Assembly (NCBI GenBank): GCA_013044185.1
Contig: JABEUX010000004.1
Coordinates: forward strand, 1 to 32,144
Direction of reading: 5' to 3'
DNA from: Vulcanimicrobiota bacterium
GTDB taxonomy: Bacteria > Vulcanimicrobiota > Vulcanimicrobiia > Vulcanimicrobiales > Vulcanimicrobiaceae
DNA length: 32,144 nucleotides
In this document: positions 30,059-32,144 of the stretch, piece after piece
How the letters are laid out: the number at the start of each line of letters is the position of its first letter
How positions within the stretch are numbered: the first letter of the stretch is position 1
Notes under the pieces: generated by a model
Databases searched by the model: none
Told to the model about the DNA's origin: nothing
Seen by the model: the letters and a program-made list of their open reading frames with translations, nothing else
Translations under genes and position numbers: made by a program

Positions 30059-31073
30059 GGTAGGGAGGAACCGCACGCGCCGCGTTGCGGTTCCTTTCTC
30101 GCAATCGCCGGCCAGCGGAATGCTGGCCGGCGTTCTGACATCGATTGCCGCAGGGCTTTGCCTCCTGTTGGTCGTGTTGATGCTGGTCTTTTTGCTCTGG
30201 TATACGTGGCCCGCGATCCGGTATAACGGCCTGAGCATTCTCAACGATATAACCTGGAATATCGGCAACCAGTACGGTACGGGGAGTTCGGTGCATAACG
30301 GCGTCTCCGCGGAGCCCGGTGCCGAATTCGGCGGCCTCGTATTCTTGGTGGGCACGTTGCTCTCGGCGCTCCTGGCGATGGTCTTCGCCGTACCGCTCGC
30401 CTTAGGTGTCGCGTTGACGATCGTCTATCGCCTACCGGAGCGTTTGCGTCTGCCCACGAATGCACTGATCGAACTGATGGCCGGTATCCCATCGGTCGTC
30501 TACGGATTGTGGGGTACGATCGTATTGGTGCCGTGGGTCGGCAACCACGTCGCGCCGTTCGTCACCCATCATTTCGGGTTCGTTCCGTTTCTCGGAGGGG
30601 ATGCTGGAAGTGGGAATGGCCTCTTTGCAGCGGCGATCGTCCTGGCGATTATGGTGATGCCGATTATGGTGGCAACGGTGCGCGACGTTTTGTTGGCGCA
30701 GCCGAAGAGTTTCTACGAGGCGAGCATGGCCCTTGGAAGTACCTCGTGGCAGGCCGTCACGCACGCAGTGCTGCCGAGCGTACGGACCGGGATCGTCGGC
30801 GCAATTCTCGTCGCCTTCGGGCGCGCTCTCGGTGAAACGATGGCCGTCCTCATGGTGGCCGGGAATGCGATCAATATTCTCCCGCATAATATTTTCTCGC
30901 CGATCAATACGATCGCAGCGGTCGTCGTATCGCAATTAGAGTCGGCGGTCAGCGACGCCAGCGGTATCGCGCAGCGCTCGTTAGCCGAACTCGCGCTCGT
31001 GTTGTTCGTCATATCGCTGACGGTGAATACCATCGCTCGCGTGGCGATACGCGGACAGGACCGGTCGCACTGA
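30039..31073 (+). CDS. pstC: Phosphate ABC transporter permease PstC
   Basis: A 344-residue inner-membrane permease with about six membrane segments. The first (about residues 28-55) is followed by a periplasmic loop with ITWNIGNQYG. The conserved PstC segments PLALGVALTIVYRLPERLR, ELMAGIPSVVYGLWG, IMVMPIMVATVRDVL and the ABC-permease EAA loop YEASMALGSTSWQAVTHAVLPS then GRALGETMAVLMVAGN are clear. The start is uncertain. TTG 30039 gives the usual N-terminal tail but has no proper ribosome site and lies in a hairpin. ATG 30120 would start right at the first membrane segment. A GGGAGG at 30063-30068 has no in-frame start at normal spacing. Overlaps pstA by one base. Confidence 0.9.
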   Translation: MASLTPTVGRNRTRRVAVPFSQSPASGMLAGVLTSIAAGLCLLLVVLMLVFLLWYTWPAIRYNGLSILNDITWNIGNQYGTGSSVHNGVSAEPGAEFGGLVFLVGTLLSALLAMVFAVPLALGVALTIVYRLPERLRLPTNALIELMAGIPSVVYGLWGTIVLVPWVGNHVAPFVTHHFGFVPFLGGDAGSGNGLFAAAIVLAIMVMPIMVATVRDVLLAQPKSFYEASMALGSTSWQAVTHAVLPSVRTGIVGAILVAFGRALGETMAVLMVAGNAINILPHNIFSPINTIAAVVVSQLESAVSDASGIAQRSLAELALVLFVISLTVNTIARVAIRGQDRSH

Positions 31074-31930
31074 TGGTCTCCCGCGTCGCCCGCAACGTTG
31101 CGATATCCCGCTTCTGGTGGGTGCTTTGCATTGCGTCGTTGGTTGCGGCGTTGCTCGTGCTGCTCTCGCTCTTCGGGTTCGTTTTCGTGCGCGGCATTGC
31201 GGCGATTCGCCCTGACATTTTCTTTACGGTGACGCAAGGCATCGCCGGCGGCCTCGCCAACGCGATCGTCGGCACGTTGTTGCTGGTGACGCTGGCGATC
31301 GCGTTGGTCGTGCCGGTCGGCATCGGCGCGGCCGTCTGGGTCACGCAATTTGCGCCCGAGCGACTGCGCATCGTCGTACGACTTTCGATCGACGTTCTTT
31401 TCGGCGTTCCTTCGATCGTCGTCGGATATTTTCTGTACGTCGCACTGGTCGAGACGGCGGGCTGGGGATTCTCACTCGCTGCGGGGGCGCTCGCGCTGGC
31501 GATTATTATGCTGCCCTACGTGTATCGTGCTGCCGACCTTGCTTTTTCGGCGGTGCCGCGCGATCTCGTGGAGGCCTCGGTCGCTTTAGGGGCTCGTCCG
31601 TTGACAACGTTCGTGCGCGTCGCGTTTCCGTGGGCGCTCCCGGGAACGCTGACGGGGCTGCTCATCGGCGTCGGCATTGCCTTAGGCGAGACCGCTCCCC
31701 TCATCTATACCGCCGGTTGGTCGAACTATATGCCGACGCTCGCTCCAACGCATTCGCCGGTCGGCTATCTCACCTACGTCGTGTGGACGTTCATCAACGA
31801 GCCCTTCAAGCAATCGCATCAACTTGCGTATGCCGCAGCGTTCCTGTTGATGATCGCGATCTTCGTTACCAATTTCGTCGCGCGTGCGGCGGTGGAGTAC
31901 TGGGCCTCCCGCACCCGCTCCCACTCTTGA
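31073..31930 (+). CDS. pstA: Phosphate ABC transporter permease PstA
   Basis: The partner permease, 285 residues and about six membrane segments. It has GGLANAIVGTLLLV, VGIGAAVWVTQFAPERL, DVLFGVPSIVVGYFLY, the EAA-loop segment LVEASVALGARPLTTFVRVAFPWALPG and GIALGETAPLIYTAG. It starts within TGATG, overlapping the pstC stop by one base. Normally pstB (ATPase) and phoU follow directly. Here a large terminator-like hairpin and a tandem repeat come next, so the ATPase must be encoded beyond the window or elsewhere. Confidence 0.93.
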   Translation: MVSRVARNVAISRFWWVLCIASLVAALLVLLSLFGFVFVRGIAAIRPDIFFTVTQGIAGGLANAIVGTLLLVTLAIALVVPVGIGAAVWVTQFAPERLRIVVRLSIDVLFGVPSIVVGYFLYVALVETAGWGFSLAAGALALAIIMLPYVYRAADLAFSAVPRDLVEASVALGARPLTTFVRVAFPWALPGTLTGLLIGVGIALGETAPLIYTAGWSNYMPTLAPTHSPVGYLTYVVWTFINEPFKQSHQLAYAAAFLLMIAIFVTNFVARAAVEYWASRTRSHS

Positions 31931-32041
31931 TTCCGGGCTGAATCCGCCGATATCATCGTTGCCGAAACGCTCGCGTACTTCACGTACGCGTCGCGCTTCG
32001 GCGCCTCGATCTCGACGAATTCAGCTCCGGAATCACTTTTT
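31928..32041 (+). terminator. Large nested hairpin with T-tract after pstA
   Basis: TGATTCCGG (31928-31936, including the pstA stop) pairs with CCGGAATCA (32027-32035), extended inward by CTGAAT/ATTCAG. Further in, GCCGAA (31961-31966) pairs with TTCGGC (31997-32002), and the apex is CGCGTAC-TTCAC-GTACGCG (31972-31990). Five T residues follow (32037-32041). It works as an intrinsic terminator for pstSCA on paper. About 108 bases is far larger than usual, so it may also be a small inverted-repeat element or structured RNA. Confidence 0.65.
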
Positions 32042-32045
32042 GAGA

Positions 32046-32144
32046 GGACGGGGAGAGATGTGGAGACGACGGGGACGAGGGAGATGATAAGGGGACGGGG
32101 AGAGATGTGGAGACGACGGGGACGAGGGAGATGATAAGGGGACG
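32046..32144. repeat. 47-bp tandem repeat at the window edge
   Basis: Two complete identical 47-base units (32046-32092 and 32093-32139) and the first five bases of a third, running to the window end. On this strand the unit is purine-rich and contains GGGGAGAGATGTGG and GATGATAAGG. The period is not a multiple of three and stops occur, so it is not a coding repeat. How many copies follow cannot be seen. Confidence 0.9.

Noticed and set aside
28895-30355. 486-residue open frame on the minus strand opposite pstS and pstC
   Set aside because: Arg-rich shadow of clear phosphate-transport genes, with no ribosome site or domain.
32046-32144. CRISPR array
   Set aside because: The units are identical over their full 47 bases, with no unique spacers, so this is a plain tandem repeat.

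Overview
The window is a GC-rich bacterial chromosome segment densely packed with biosynthesis genes. It has overlapping stop/start junctions, Sec and lipoprotein signals, and mixed Shine-Dalgarno and apparently near-leaderless starts. The style (Pro/Ser/Thr-rich lipoproteins, threonyl-tRNA synthetase without a TGS domain, an unusual NRAMP-like transporter) would fit a poorly sampled phylum such as Candidatus Eremiobacterota (WPS-2). That placement is inference only; no marker gene here fixes the taxon.

Layout. 1-4740: the 3' end of an unidentified gene, then panB-pepA on the minus strand and divergent purM-purN on the plus strand; PurN carries an N-terminal acetyltransferase-like domain. 4741-6600: an AT-richer, accessory-looking island with a Cys-rich lipoprotein, an orphan gene, and a decayed remnant of a second metY-metX pair. 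6601-8891: an NRAMP-family transporter with an abutting 47-residue ORF, then about 520 bases with no convincing gene. 8892-12491: hom-metY-metX (minus strand) behind a strong promoter and an attenuator-like leader. 12500-12840: a small YjfB-like gene on the plus strand with its own intrinsic terminator. 12839-16750: argB-tsaD-thrC-thrB (minus strand). 16767-16803: tandem ARG boxes shared with the divergent operon argF-argR-argG-argH-argC-argJ-argD (16806-24226), which is followed by a beta-propeller-like gene. 24889-28814: thrS, a lipoprotein and an MFS transporter (minus strand). 28985-31930: pstS-pstC-pstA (plus strand), closed by a very large nested hairpin with a T-tract. The window ends inside a 47-bp tandem repeat.

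How it works together. The arg genes, argB included, cover the steps from N-acetylglutamate to arginine, with ArgJ recycling the acetyl group and ArgR encoded inside the operon it probably represses. hom, thrB and thrC make threonine from aspartate semialdehyde; hom, metX and metY divert homoserine to homocysteine. pstSCA is a phosphate importer without its ATPase gene in the window. The most useful leads are the hom leader, the metY-metX relic with its 8-bp deletion junction, the GNAT-PurN fusion, the non-canonical NRAMP protein with its small ORF, and the small gene at 12557-12778.
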